Origin: Balneatrix alpica DSM 16621
Lineage (GTDB): Bacteria; Pseudomonadota; Gammaproteobacteria; Pseudomonadales; Balneatricaceae
Assembly: GCF_000619885.1 (NCBI RefSeq)
Contig: NZ_KK211039.1
Span: 62,001 to 126,000 of the forward strand
DNA: 64,000 nucleotides
Direction: 5' to 3'
The notes beneath the pieces were generated by a model, which was given only the letters and a program-made list of their open reading frames with translations, ran no database searches and was not told the DNA's origin. Each line of letters starts with the position of its first letter. The first letter of the stretch is position 1. This document shows positions 39,311 through 48,593 of this stretch, piece by piece. The position numbers were made by a program, and so were the translations under genes.

Positions 39311-39358
39311 TATTCTTTGTCTGGTTAAACCCAACAATAACAGAGCGAAAGGTGTGCT

Positions 39359-40351
39359 ATGAAACGTACCTTGCTAGCTGCAGCGGTGGCGCTGTCTGCT
39401 TCTTTCAGTGTCCAGGCTGCGGATGTAAAACCTGCAGTGGTCTATGATCTGGGCGGTAAGTTTGACAAGTCTTTCAACGAAGCAGTGGCCAATGGTCTGA
39501 AGCGCTTCACCGATGAAACCCAGATTGAAGTAGCCGAGTTCGAACCTTCGAACGAGTCTCAAATTGAGCAGGCGCTACGCAAGATGGCGAAGCGTGGTTC
39601 TAACCCTGTCATCGCAGTCGGCTTTAACCAGGCTCATGCCCTGGAGAAAGTCGCTAAAGAGTTTCCTGATACTCAATTTACCCTGCTAGACATGGTCGTT
39701 GATCTGCCTAACGTGCAGTCTGTGGTGTTTAAAGAACACGAAGGCTCCTTCCTGGTAGGAGCTTTGGCTGCCATGGCCAGCAAGACCGGTAAGGTTGGCT
39801 TTGTTGGTGGCATGGATATCGCTCTGATCCGTAAATTTGAGTGTGGTTATGCGCAGGGCGCCAAGCACATCAACCCTCAGGTTGAGGTGTATCAGAACAT
39901 GACTGGGTCGACCCCCACCGCTTGGAATAACCCTGGCAAGGGTGCTGAGCTGGCTAAGAGCCAGTTTGACCGTGGCGCAGACGTCGTCTTTGCCGCTGCC
40001 GGTGGTACTGGCACGGGGGTTTATCAGGCCGCTAAGGACAATGGCAAACTGGCAATTGGTGTTGATTCTAACCAGAACCACCTGCACCCCGGTACCATGC
40101 TCACTTCTATGGTGAAGGGCGTTGATGTGGCTGCTTATAACACCATCAAAGAACTGATGGCGGATAGCTGGAAGCCTGGAATTCAGGTGTTGGGTCTGGC
40201 TGAAGGGGGTGTTTCCTGGGCCTATGATGACAACAACAAAGACCTGATCACGGATGAAATGAAGGCTAAAATGGAAGAGCTGAGCAAGGGCATCCTGGCT
40301 GGCGACATCAAGGTCCATGATTACATGGCTACCAATTCCTGCGATATCTAA
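39359..40351 (+). CDS. BMP family (nucleoside-type) ABC transporter substrate-binding protein
   Basis: A 330-residue periplasmic protein with a Sec signal peptide (MKRTLLAAAVALSASFSVQA, cleavage after Ala20). Not a lipoprotein, unlike spirochaete PnrA. The BMP fold is marked by VVYDLGGKFDKSFNEAVANG, KVGFVGGMDIALIRKFECGY, FAAAGGTGTGVYQAA and IGVDSNQNHL. Known relatives bind purine nucleosides. The neighbours (psuK and psuG downstream) suggest pseudouridine or another nucleoside as ligand. First gene of a four-gene importer operon. Confidence 0.9.
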   Translation: MKRTLLAAAVALSASFSVQAADVKPAVVYDLGGKFDKSFNEAVANGLKRFTDETQIEVAEFEPSNESQIEQALRKMAKRGSNPVIAVGFNQAHALEKVAKEFPDTQFTLLDMVVDLPNVQSVVFKEHEGSFLVGALAAMASKTGKVGFVGGMDIALIRKFECGYAQGAKHINPQVEVYQNMTGSTPTAWNNPGKGAELAKSQFDRGADVVFAAAGGTGTGVYQAAKDNGKLAIGVDSNQNHLHPGTMLTSMVKGVDVAAYNTIKELMADSWKPGIQVLGLAEGGVSWAYDDNNKDLITDEMKAKMEELSKGILAGDIKVHDYMATNSCDI

Positions 40352-40366
40352 CTTCCATAGGTTGTT

Positions 40367-41953
40367 ATGACTGTGCTAACCCCACAGGCGGCCGGGTCTT
40401 CGGACCCGGTTTCCGCTCAAGCTCGGCCCCTCGCTCTGGAACTGCGTAACATCAGTAAGCGTTTCGGAGCAGTGCAGGCCAATAAAGATATTTCATTACA
40501 AGTGCCCGCCGGCACCATTCAAGGGATTGTGGGTGAGAATGGCGCGGGTAAGTCCACTTTAATGAGCATCATTTATGGCTTTTATGAAGCAGACACTGGA
40601 GACATTCTGGTGGATGGACAGCTTTGTAATATCCGTAATTCACAGGATGCTATTGCGGCAGGTATTGGTATGGTGCACCAGCATTTTATGCTGGTTGATA
40701 ACTTCTCAGTGGTCGAGAACGTCATGCTCGGCGCTGAGGGGGGAGCCTTGCTGCGTCAAGGACGAGAGCAGGTTCGTCAAGAGCTGCTGCGTCTAGGGCG
40801 AGAATACCGCTTAGAAGTGGACCCGGATGCTATCGTCGGTGAGCTCTCCGTAGGCTTACAGCAACGAGTAGAAATTTTAAAAGCCCTCTATCGTGGGGCG
40901 CGTATTCTGATTCTGGATGAGCCCACCGGGGTATTGACCCCGCAGGAAACAGACGAACTGTTCCGTATTCTGTTTTCGTTGCGTGAACAGGGAGTCACTA
41001 TTTTGCTGATTACCCATAAGCTGCGGGAAATCATGGATGCCACGGATCAAGTGGCTGTCATGCGTCAGGGCGAAATGGTGGCGCACCGCCAGACTGCCGC
41101 CACCAGTAAAGAAGAGCTGGCGGAGTTGATGGTTGGCCGTAAAGTGCTGCTACGTGTAGATAAAGCCCCGGCAAATCCCGGTAAGACCTTGCTCAAGGTT
41201 GAGCGGTTGAATGTGAAGGATAAACAGGGGGTATTGCGGGTTAAGGATGTCAGCTTTGCGCTTAAAGCAGGGGAAGTTGTGGGTATTGCCGGGGTATCTG
41301 GTAATGGCCAAAGTGAGCTGCTTGAGGCGCTATCTGGGATCATGGCCGTCGCATCGGGACGGATTGAGGTTGCCGGTGTAGGTATTGATGCAGAACATCC
41401 TCAGGATGCAGCACAGCTGCGTCAACTAGGGGTGGCTCATGTACCGGAAGATCGCCACCGAATGGGAATGATCACTGCCTTTACTGCACAGGAATCGGCC
41501 ATTCTCGGTTATCACCGTGAGCCTGAATTTAATGGCAAGATTTTGATGGATAAAGCGGCGATTCTGCATTCCTACCAGGAAAAGGCCGAAGCCTACGACG
41601 TCCGTCCGCGGGATCCCTTCCTGAAATCAGCCAATTTTTCCGGCGGCAATCAGCAAAAAATCGTGTTAGCGCGGGAGATGGAGCGTCACCCGGATATCCT
41701 CTTAATCGGCCAGCCCACACGGGGTGTGGACATTGGTGCCATTGAATTTATTCATCAACGCATTATCGCCATGCGCGATGCGGGGAAGGCTATCTTGCTG
41801 GTGTCGGTAGAACTGGAAGAAATTATGTCTCTGAGTGACCGCATTCTGGTGATGTGCGATGGACGCATTACCGGTGAGGTGAGCGCGGCAGAAGCCGATG
41901 AGCGCACGCTGGGTCTGCTGATGGCAAATGCTCAGGCAGGAGGGCAGGCATGA
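40367..41953 (+). CDS. Nucleoside-type ABC transporter ATP-binding protein (two fused domains)
   Basis: 528 residues with two ABC domains, as in sugar and nucleoside importers. N-half Walker A is GENGAGKST with Walker [15 protein letters not shown], the GVLTP variant usual in BMP-linked ATPases. The C-half has a weak P-loop (GVSGNGQSE), signature FSGGNQQK and [11 protein letters not shown]. The degenerate second site is normal for this family. Starts 15 nt after the binding-protein gene and overlaps the first permease by 4 nt. Confidence 0.93.
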   Translation: MTVLTPQAAGSSDPVSAQARPLALELRNISKRFGAVQANKDISLQVPAGTIQGIVGENGAGKSTLMSIIYGFYEADTGDILVDGQLCNIRNSQDAIAAGIGMVHQHFMLVDNFSVVENVMLGAEGGALLRQGREQVRQELLRLGREYRLEVDPDAIVGELSVGLQQRVEILKALYRGARILILDEPTGVLTPQETDELFRILFSLREQGVTILLITHKLREIMDATDQVAVMRQGEMVAHRQTAATSKEELAELMVGRKVLLRVDKAPANPGKTLLKVERLNVKDKQGVLRVKDVSFALKAGEVVGIAGVSGNGQSELLEALSGIMAVASGRIEVAGVGIDAEHPQDAAQLRQLGVAHVPEDRHRMGMITAFTAQESAILGYHREPEFNGKILMDKAAILHSYQEKAEAYDVRPRDPFLKSANFSGGNQQKIVLAREMERHPDILLIGQPTRGVDIGAIEFIHQRIIAMRDAGKAILLVSVELEEIMSLSDRILVMCDGRITGEVSAAEADERTLGLLMANAQAGGQA

Positions 41954-43044
41954 GTCAAGCAGCGGTTCCTGCGTGGGTGAATACAGGCTTGATGCCTGCT
42001 TTAAATATTCTGACCGCCTTTGCGGTGACGGCGCTGGTATTTGTGGCAATCGGGGTAAATCCCTGGGAAGCTGCGCAGATCATGCTGTATGGCGCCTTTG
42101 GCTATGAAGAAGGTTTGGGGTATACCCTCTATTACACCACTAACTTCATCTTTACCGGTTTGGCAGTCGCAGTGGCGTTTCACGCAGGCTTGTTCAATAT
42201 CGGTGGTGAAGGCCAGGCTTATATTGGCGGGCTGGGTGCAGGTTTGCTGTGTCTTGGCTTAGACCCTTATTTGCCGGGTTGGTTGTTAATTCCTTTGGCG
42301 ATTGTTGCCAGTGCGGCCTTTGGTGCGTTCTGGGGTTTTATCCCCGGCTATCTGCAAGCTAAACGCGGCAGTCACATCGTTATTACCACCATCATGTTTA
42401 ACTTTCTTGCTTCGGCACTGATGGTTTATCTGATGGTGAACATTCTCATCATTCCTGGACAGATGTCCCCGGTAAGTCGAGAGCTGGCCGAGCACGCCTG
42501 GATTCCCTTTATCCACGACATCTTAGGTGGGCTGGGAGTGGAGTTTGAGTCTTCACCGCTCAATGCTTCCTTTTTCCTGGCATTACTGTGCTGTGTTGGA
42601 GTGTGGTTCTTAATCTGGCGCACGCGCTGGGGTTATGAGTTGCGCGCGGTAGGCAGCAATAGTGTGGCGGCGGTGTATGCCGGGATTAAGCCTGCCCGTG
42701 TCATTATTTGGGTGATGTGCTTGTCTGGTGCCTTGGCAGGCTTGGTAGGGGTGAATGAGATCCTCGGTGTGCAGCACCGCCTGATGCTGGGCTTTAATGC
42801 CGGCTATGGCTTTGCCGGTATTGCGGTAGCTCTGATGGGACGCAATCACCCAGTGGGCATTATTCTGGCCAGCCTGCTGTTTGGCGCACTCTATCAGGGT
42901 GGGGCGGAATTAGCCTTTGAAATGCCCGATATTACCCGTGACATCGTGGTGATGATTCAGGGCTTGGTGATCCTGTTCTGCGGTGCATTGGAGTTTATGT
43001 ACCGTGGCTGGCTGAGCAAAGCGTTCAGCCGTAAAGCGGCTTGA
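41950..43044 (+). CDS. Nucleoside-type ABC transporter permease 1
   Basis: A 364-residue BPD_transp_2 family permease with eight or more helices. Family blocks are HAGLFNIGGEGQAYIGGLGAG and RTRWGYELRAVGSNSVAAVYAGI. The second is the cytoplasmic coupling segment. Same order and spacing as other BMP systems (binding protein, ATPase, long permease, short permease). Confidence 0.92.
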   Translation: MSQAAVPAWVNTGLMPALNILTAFAVTALVFVAIGVNPWEAAQIMLYGAFGYEEGLGYTLYYTTNFIFTGLAVAVAFHAGLFNIGGEGQAYIGGLGAGLLCLGLDPYLPGWLLIPLAIVASAAFGAFWGFIPGYLQAKRGSHIVITTIMFNFLASALMVYLMVNILIIPGQMSPVSRELAEHAWIPFIHDILGGLGVEFESSPLNASFFLALLCCVGVWFLIWRTRWGYELRAVGSNSVAAVYAGIKPARVIIWVMCLSGALAGLVGVNEILGVQHRLMLGFNAGYGFAGIAVALMGRNHPVGIILASLLFGALYQGGAELAFEMPDITRDIVVMIQGLVILFCGALEFMYRGWLSKAFSRKAA

Positions 43045-43054
43045 GGAGGCGACC

Positions 43055-44029
43055 ATGACTGAATTTTTTGAAGTACTGGTGCTGACTTTGGACGCCACTC
43101 TGCGGGTTGCTACCCCCCTGATTTTGGCTGCTATGGCGGGGATGTTCTCTGAGCGTTCAGGGGTGGTAGACATCAGCTTGGAAGGCAAGATGCTGGCAGC
43201 GGCTTTTGTTGCGGCAGCAGTAGCTTATCTGTCCTCTTCACCTTGGCTAGCGTTACTGGCGGCGATGGTGGTATCGACCTTCTTTGCCATGCTGCATGGC
43301 TTTGCTTGTATTACTCATCGCGGTAATCAGGTGGTTAGTGGCGTGGCTATCAATATCCTGGTTGCGGGTTTAACCATAGTGCTGGGGTTGGTGTGGTTTA
43401 AAGAAGGTGGGCAAACACCGCATATCAGCAATGAGGCACGTTTTACTTCGATTGATCTGCCTGGGGCGCAGTTGTTGGCAGAGGTGCCGGTGATTGGTTC
43501 GCTCTATTCAGAGTTAATCAGTGGCCATAACATGCTGGTGTACCTGGCGTTTGCGGCAGTGCCGCTAAGCTGGTGGGTGATTTACCGCACCCGTTTTGGC
43601 TTGCGCCTGCGGGCAGTGGGTGAGAATCCCAAGGCGGTGGATACGGCAGGGATTAACGTGGCGTGGCTACGTTACCGAGCGTTGATGATTGGCGGCCTGC
43701 TTTGCGGTATTGGTGGTACTTACATTGCCATCGCGCAAAATGCCCAATTTGTTCGGGACATGACTGCGGGACAAGGCTTTATGGCCTTGGCGGCGCTGAT
43801 CTTCGGCAAATGGCGGCCGGTGCCAGTGTTGTTTGCTTGCCTGTTGTTTGGCTTCCTTGATGCTGTTGCTGTGCGGATGCAAGGGGTGTCTCTACCTGGG
43901 ATTGGCGTTGTGCCGGTGCAGTTTATTGAGGCCTTGCCTTACTTGCTCACTATCATTCTGCTAGCCGGTTTTATCGGTAAAGCGGTGGCTCCTAAGGCGA
44001 TTGGTGAGCCTTATGTGAAAGAACGTTAA
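43055..44029 (+). CDS. Nucleoside-type ABC transporter permease 2
   Basis: A 324-residue permease pairing with the one upstream. MFSERSGVVDISLEGKMLAA near the start and RTRFGLRLRAVGENPKAVDTAGI are the matching family blocks. AGGAGG precedes the ATG 10 nt after the previous stop. The importer operon ends at the terminator at 44049. Confidence 0.92.
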   Translation: MTEFFEVLVLTLDATLRVATPLILAAMAGMFSERSGVVDISLEGKMLAAAFVAAAVAYLSSSPWLALLAAMVVSTFFAMLHGFACITHRGNQVVSGVAINILVAGLTIVLGLVWFKEGGQTPHISNEARFTSIDLPGAQLLAEVPVIGSLYSELISGHNMLVYLAFAAVPLSWWVIYRTRFGLRLRAVGENPKAVDTAGINVAWLRYRALMIGGLLCGIGGTYIAIAQNAQFVRDMTAGQGFMALAALIFGKWRPVPVLFACLLFGFLDAVAVRMQGVSLPGIGVVPVQFIEALPYLLTIILLAGFIGKAVAPKAIGEPYVKER

Positions 44030-44048
44030 TGCGTTTTTTCATGTCGTT

Positions 44049-44074
44049 AAAAAACCCGCTTCGGCGGGTTTTTT
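44049..44074 (+). terminator. Strong terminator after the importer operon
   Basis: Perfect 11-bp stem AAAAAACCCGC / GCGGGTTTTTT with a TTCG tetraloop and T tail. It separates the importer genes from psuK. Confidence 0.9.
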
Positions 44075-44142
44075 ATTAGGGCTTTACCTTGGGGGGGGAT
44101 CAGGCTAAATTAAGCAAAAGTTTGCATGGTAAGCATTTGTTT

Positions 44143-45237
44143 ATGACGCAGCGTGAACGACAAATACTGGAGCTGGTGCGGCAGGATCCACTGATTTCCC
44201 AGCAGGCCTTGGCAGAACGTCTAGGAATTAGCCGTTCAGCTGTTGCCGTGCATCTGATGCACTTGAGTCAGAAGGGCTACATTTTGGGCAAGGGATACAT
44301 CCTAGCACCCTCTTCCTATGTCATGGTGGTCGGCGGAGCCAATATGGATATCAGTGCCATCGCCGCGCAACCGCTACGGATGGGGGACTCCAATCCCGGT
44401 CGAGTACGTACATCCCCGGGGGGAGTGGCGCGTAACATCGCCGAAAATCTGGGCCGTTTGGGGGTAGATTGCCGCCTGCTCACCGCTGTGGGGGATGACC
44501 CCTACGGACAAACCCTGTTGGAAAGCACTCAGCGTGCAGGGGTTAATGTGCGCGCCTCACTGATTTGCCCAGGGCAAGCCAGCTCGACCTATGTGTCAGT
44601 GCACCAGCCTGATGGCGAGATGCAGGTTGCCTTTAATGATATGGCGGTATTGGAGGCTCTCACGCCCCAGGCGCTGGCAGCTCAATTAGACGCGCTGCAA
44701 CAGGCTGCTGCTTTGGTATTAGACACCAATATTCAAGCAGAGACGTTGGCTTGGTTGTGCAGCCAGTGCCAGCATTCGCCGATCTTCGTTGACCCTGTGT
44801 CAGCCTATAAGGTGGAGCGCATTCGCCCTTGGCTTGGCCATATTCATACCCTGAAACCCAACCAGTTGGAGGCAGCCACGCTATCCGGGAAAGCCTTTGC
44901 CGGTCTGAATGAGGCACCGGCCCAGGCGGACTGGTTGCATAGTGAAGGGGTGCAGCAGGTGGTTTTCAGCTTAGGAGCAGAGGGAGTGTTCTGCAGCGAT
45001 GGACAGACCCAGCAGCATCTGCCGCCTATCCCAGTTGAAGTTGTCAATGTCACCGGAGCAGGGGATGCCCTGATGGCAGGTCTGGTGTGGGGCTGGCTGA
45101 ATCAGCAGCCGTTAGTCCAGGCAGCACGTTTTGCGCAGGCATGTGCCGCCCTGACCCTGGGCTGCGAATCCACCAATCATCCCAGTTTAAGCCCGCAGTT
45201 ATTAGCCCGTTTTATGGAGACGTCTAATGAATCTTGA
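44143..45237 (+). CDS. psuK: Pseudouridine kinase with N-terminal winged helix
   Basis: A 364-residue PfkB/ribokinase-family kinase that phosphorylates pseudouridine at the 5' position. Residues 1-55 form a helix-turn-helix (RERQILELVRQDPLISQQAL, LGISRSAVAVHLMHL), so the protein could also bind DNA, as in the E. coli YeiI/YeiC-like members. The kinase part has MVVGGANMDISA, SPGGVARNIAENLGRLG and the anion-hole/catalytic motif VNVTGAGDALMAGL. ATG 44143 is the first ATG of the conserved part; no strong Shine-Dalgarno is seen. Overlaps psuG by 11 nt, supporting the PsuK call. Confidence 0.88.
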   Translation: MTQRERQILELVRQDPLISQQALAERLGISRSAVAVHLMHLSQKGYILGKGYILAPSSYVMVVGGANMDISAIAAQPLRMGDSNPGRVRTSPGGVARNIAENLGRLGVDCRLLTAVGDDPYGQTLLESTQRAGVNVRASLICPGQASSTYVSVHQPDGEMQVAFNDMAVLEALTPQALAAQLDALQQAAALVLDTNIQAETLAWLCSQCQHSPIFVDPVSAYKVERIRPWLGHIHTLKPNQLEAATLSGKAFAGLNEAPAQADWLHSEGVQQVVFSLGAEGVFCSDGQTQQHLPPIPVEVVNVTGAGDALMAGLVWGWLNQQPLVQAARFAQACAALTLGCESTNHPSLSPQLLARFMETSNES

Positions 45238-46153
45238 GCAGTATTTGGATATTCATCCTGAGGTAGCCGCCGCTTTGGCCGCCGGTCAACCTGTGGTTGC
45301 CCTGGAGTCCACCATCATCTCCCATGGCATGCCCTATCCACAAAATGTGGAGACGGCTTTACAGGTTGAGGCGGAAGTCCGTGCACAGGGTGCGGTGCCA
45401 GCAACCATCGCAATTATTAATGGCCGTTTGAAGGCTGGCCTGAGCCAGGAAGAGATTACCTTGCTAGGTAAAGAGGGGCAGGCAGTGGCAAAGTGCAGTC
45501 GCCGTGATTTGCCGTTTGTGTTGGCAGCCCGGCGTCATGGTGCTACTACGGTGGCCTCAACCATGATTATTGCGGCGCTGGCGGGCATTCGTGTGTTTGC
45601 CACCGGAGGTATTGGCGGCGTGCACCGCGGTGCGCAACAGAGTTTCGATATCTCTGCCGACCTGCAAGAGTTGGCCCAAACCAATGTGGCTGTTGTCTGT
45701 GCTGGGGCGAAGTCTATTTTGGATCTGGGATTAACCTTGGAGTATCTGGAGACTCATGGTGTGCCGGTGGTGGGCTATCAAACAGAGTCGCTGCCGGCGT
45801 TTTTTACCCGTGATAGTGATTATAAGGTGGATTATCGCCTCGACACTCCCACCCAGATTGCGCAAGCCTTGCAGGTGAAATGGCAGCTGGGCTTGGATGG
45901 GGGAGTGGTGGTGACTAATCCCATACCCGAGGCCTATGCGATGCCTAAACAGGCGATTGATGCGGCGATTGAGCAGGCCCTGTCAGAAGCAGAACAACAG
46001 GGGATTAGTGGTAAGGCGTCGACTCCTTTTCTGTTAGCGCGGGTATGTGAGTTGACCGGTGGTAATTCGCTGGCCTCGAATATCCAGCTGGTGATGAATA
46101 ATGCCCGTTTGGCAGCGAAAATTGCCGCTGAATATCAGCAGTTAAGCCGCTGA
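45227..46153 (+). CDS. psuG: Pseudouridine-5'-phosphate glycosidase
   Basis: Cleaves the C-C glycosidic bond of pseudouridine 5'-phosphate, giving uracil and ribose 5-phosphate. The family blocks are VALESTIISHGMPYPQN, PATIAIINGRLKAGL, CSRRDLPFVLAARRHGATTV and FATGGIGGVHRGA. 308 aa, usual length. It begins inside the 3' end of psuK (coupled translation). Together with psuK it recycles pseudouridine from RNA turnover. Confidence 0.95.
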   Translation: MNLEQYLDIHPEVAAALAAGQPVVALESTIISHGMPYPQNVETALQVEAEVRAQGAVPATIAIINGRLKAGLSQEEITLLGKEGQAVAKCSRRDLPFVLAARRHGATTVASTMIIAALAGIRVFATGGIGGVHRGAQQSFDISADLQELAQTNVAVVCAGAKSILDLGLTLEYLETHGVPVVGYQTESLPAFFTRDSDYKVDYRLDTPTQIAQALQVKWQLGLDGGVVVTNPIPEAYAMPKQAIDAAIEQALSEAEQQGISGKASTPFLLARVCELTGGNSLASNIQLVMNNARLAAKIAAEYQQLSR

Positions 46154-46192
46154 GCTTGGGCTCCAGCCGCCTAATGTGGGGTTGGAGAAACT

Positions 46193-47050
46193 TTACTCAG
46201 GCGCTGAGTGTTGGCTGAGCGCCTGTTTTAATGCCTCAATACCGGGTTGCTGGCGTTGGCGTAACCAGATCATATAGGTTGTGACCTGTGCCAGTTGCGT
46301 TGGCAAGGGATGCTCCTGGAGAGCGTGCCGGTAGGGGTAAACTTCCAGCAGGCTACGCGGCACAATGCCCAAGCCCATTCCGGCACTGGCACAGCTGAGT
46401 ATGCCGTGGTAGGAGTTCAGCTCCAGCAGGGGGCGCTGTGGGCCTCCCTGCATTTGACTCCATTGCTCCAGTACCATGCGGTAGGAGCAACCGCGGGTAA
46501 AGGCGAGCAGGTAGCCCTGATGCTCACCATCACGTGCGCTCACACCAACCAGATGCTCCTGCCAGATGGCGAGCTGCTGTAACTGCTCGTGTTCGGGTGG
46601 ATGGGCGACAAAGGCGACATCTAGTTGCCTGTCCAACACCTGCTGGGCAATGGGTTGGCTAGGACCTGTTTGTAAACGGATCGCCAACTTAGGGTAACAC
46701 TGGTGCAGTTCCGCCAGAATGACCGGAATGCGCACGGCAGCGGTGCTTTCCATACTACCAATGCGCAGCGGACCGCTGGGCTCATCCTGCTTGACTACCT
46801 GATAAATCTCCGCTGCCTGTTTCAGCAGTTGCTCGCTATGGCTGAGTAAGCGCTCTCCCGCGGGGGTTAGCTCCATGCCTTTGCCCTGGCGCCAAAACAG
46901 CTGCTCATCAAGTAATTCTTCCAAGTGTTTTAGACGAGTGCTGATATTGGACTGGACCCGATGCAATTGCTGGGCAGCTTGGGTGACGCTGCCTGTATGA
47001 GCGACGGTCTGAAAGATGTGCAGGTCGGTGAGTTCCGGTGTTTTGAGCAT
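46193..47050 (-). CDS. LysR family transcriptional regulator
   Basis: A 285-residue regulator. The N-terminal winged HTH reads LHIFQTVAHTGSVTQAAQQL, then VQSNISTRLKHLEELLDEQL. The C-terminal effector domain starts near residue 95 (LRIGSMESTAAVRIPVILAE). Divergent from the EamA transporter gene, so likely its regulator. The effector is unknown. The 95-nt divergent region has repeats listed separately. Confidence 0.93.
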   Translation of the reverse strand: MLKTPELTDLHIFQTVAHTGSVTQAAQQLHRVQSNISTRLKHLEELLDEQLFWRQGKGMELTPAGERLLSHSEQLLKQAAEIYQVVKQDEPSGPLRIGSMESTAAVRIPVILAELHQCYPKLAIRLQTGPSQPIAQQVLDRQLDVAFVAHPPEHEQLQQLAIWQEHLVGVSARDGEHQGYLLAFTRGCSYRMVLEQWSQMQGGPQRPLLELNSYHGILSCASAGMGLGIVPRSLLEVYPYRHALQEHPLPTQLAQVTTYMIWLRQRQQPGIEALKQALSQHSAPE

Positions 47051-47055
47051 GCCTA

Positions 47056-47091
47056 TCTCATTTTGAGAACTTTGTATTCATATTTATTCAT
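47056..47091. promoter_or_regulatory. Operator-like repeats between lysR and eamA genes
   Basis: A 13-nt palindrome TCTCATTTTGAGA (47056-47068), then two TATTCAT direct repeats (47075-47081, 47085-47091) exactly 10 bp apart, i.e. on the same face of the helix. Placement just before the lysR start fits an autoregulatory binding site. Confidence 0.45.
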
Positions 47092-47145
47092 TGGATGAGA
47101 TTGATCTTCTCTCTTAGGCTAGCAAGGAGTCAAGAGGAGAGCGTG

Positions 47146-48039
47146 ATGAAGGGCTACGGGTTTGCGATAGCAACGGTCAGTATCTGGACGGGGTTTATGC
47201 TGGTGTCACGGCATGGCGGTCTTAGCACCCTCAGCGCCTGGGACATGATGGCGTTGCGTTTTTTTCCTGCCACGCTGTTGCTCGTACCGCTGTGGTGGTG
47301 GCAGGGACGGCCATCTCTATGGCATGGCCGTTCAGTGCTGCTGGCCTTGGTGGGGGGGTTAGGTTATGCCAGCTTGGCCTATCAAGGGTTTCGCCAGGCA
47401 CCGGTCGCCCATGCTGGGGTGTTATTGCCGGGAATGCTGCCGTTTGTTATTGCGTTGCTGGCCTGGAAGCTCTTGGATGAACCTTTATCTAAAGCACGTT
47501 TACAGGGCTTGGCGTTGATGCTGGCAGGGGTGGCCTGCCTGATGGGGGATGCCTGGCAAGACCCCGCCATCGGCCAAGGTGATGTCCTAATTTTTCTCTC
47601 AGCCCTGTGTTGGTCACTCTATACCGTGCTGGCTAAGCGTTGGGGCATGACTCCCTGGCAGGCAACGTTCAGTTTGGGAATCGTTTCGGCACTGCTCTAT
47701 GCCCCGATTTACGGGTTGTTTTTGTGGCCGGACGTATCTCAGTGGCAATGGCAAGATGTGTTGTTGCAGGGCGTATATCAAGGGGTAATTGCCACTGTAT
47801 TGGCCATGGTGCTCTACCTCCAGGCAATTAAGCATTTAGGAGCCACGCAAATGGGCATGATGATGGGATTAATTCCGCCGTTTTCTGCCTTGCTGGCCGT
47901 GCCTATTCTAGGTGAGGGGTGGAGCTGGGCGACGGCAATGGGACTCGTGCTGGTGTTGGGGGGCGTGATCCAGGCAAACAAACAAGCGTTACTCAAGCTG
48001 TTATGTAAGGAGAAAGGTTATGCCGTACGTGAATATTAA
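47146..48039 (+). CDS. EamA/DMT family transporter
   Basis: A 297-residue ten-helix drug/metabolite transporter made of two EamA repeats (about residues 5-135 and 145-285). It begins MKGYGFAIATVSIWTGFMLVSRHG. GAGGAG at 47134-47139 fixes ATG 47146. Substrate unknown; members export amino acids or metabolites. The 3' end overlaps the tautomerase start by 20 nt. Confidence 0.9.
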   Translation: MKGYGFAIATVSIWTGFMLVSRHGGLSTLSAWDMMALRFFPATLLLVPLWWWQGRPSLWHGRSVLLALVGGLGYASLAYQGFRQAPVAHAGVLLPGMLPFVIALLAWKLLDEPLSKARLQGLALMLAGVACLMGDAWQDPAIGQGDVLIFLSALCWSLYTVLAKRWGMTPWQATFSLGIVSALLYAPIYGLFLWPDVSQWQWQDVLLQGVYQGVIATVLAMVLYLQAIKHLGATQMGMMMGLIPPFSALLAVPILGEGWSWATAMGLVLVLGGVIQANKQALLKLLCKEKGYAVREY

Positions 48040-48223
48040 GGTGACCCGTGAGGGGGTAAGCCGCGAGCAAAAGCAGGCTTTGATCAGTGGGGTGACTCAG
48101 TTACTGGTTGAGGTACTGGGTAAAAATCCTGCGACTACAGTTGTCGTGATTGATGAAGTCGAGCTGGATAATTGGGGCGTGGCGGGGGAGTTGGTAAGCG
48201 ATAGACGGGCGCAGGGGCGTTAG
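48020..48223 (+). CDS. 4-oxalocrotonate tautomerase family protein
   Basis: A 67-residue member of the tautomerase superfamily. Pro2, exposed after Met removal, is the catalytic general base (MPYVNIKVTREG). VSREQKQALISGVTQLL is the conserved helix and TTVVVIDEVELDNWGVAG the second strand region. AGGAGAAAGG lies upstream inside the EamA gene. Its place behind an exporter under a LysR gene suggests a small metabolite pathway, not identified. Confidence 0.88.
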   Translation: MPYVNIKVTREGVSREQKQALISGVTQLLVEVLGKNPATTVVVIDEVELDNWGVAGELVSDRRAQGR

Positions 48224-48483
48224 CTTTCATCCAGTGGTAGTTGCGGTTGAGGCGTATCGGAGACCTGGCCGCGTTGCTGTTGTCGTTGAGCTTGCAGGCG
48301 GCGCAGGTAGCGCATACGGCAAGCTTGAATGACTTGCAGGCGCTGTTGGTTGCTAAATTGATGCCAATGGAAGCGCTCATCCCGAGTACGCAGACAACCG
48401 CGGCAAAAGCCCCGGTTGTCACTTTCGCAGACGCCAGCACAGGGACTGGGGACGGGAATATCAAATAAGTCTAATTGGCTCAC
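48220..48483 (-). CDS. DUF1289 domain protein
   Basis: An 87-residue protein. The domain (residues about 13-50) has the cysteine pattern SPCAGVCESDNRGFCRGCLR with four conserved Cys, probably metal binding, followed by TRDERFHW. The Arg/Gln-rich C-terminus is typical. Function unknown. Its end overlaps the convergent tautomerase by 4 nt. Confidence 0.85.
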   Translation of the reverse strand: MSQLDLFDIPVPSPCAGVCESDNRGFCRGCLRTRDERFHWHQFSNQQRLQVIQACRMRYLRRLQAQRQQQRGQVSDTPQPQLPLDES

Positions 48484-48593
48484 GTTCTGTGCTCATGTTC
48501 CAGAATCGCCTTGTGGCAGTATGGTGTTACGCCAGAGCTTTGCCAAGTCTGGGGGCAGCTCAAGTAAGTGTCTTAGATTGGTCAGTCAATCAC

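Larger units (their letters stand above)
39027..39358. other. 332-nt intergenic region before the BMP importer
   Basis: A divergent region: A-rich near 39150-39200 and carrying a candidate promoter and a hairpin (listed separately) in its right-hand third. No short ORF with a ribosome binding site, and no riboswitch fold I recognise. Confidence 0.55.

Noticed and set aside
39245-39358. Purine riboswitch before the importer
   Set aside because: No three-way junction or conserved purine-aptamer loops; only one hairpin is visible.
39686-40318. 210-codon - strand frame opposite the BMP binding protein
   Set aside because: The + strand protein has a signal peptide and full BMP motifs; the antisense frame has none.
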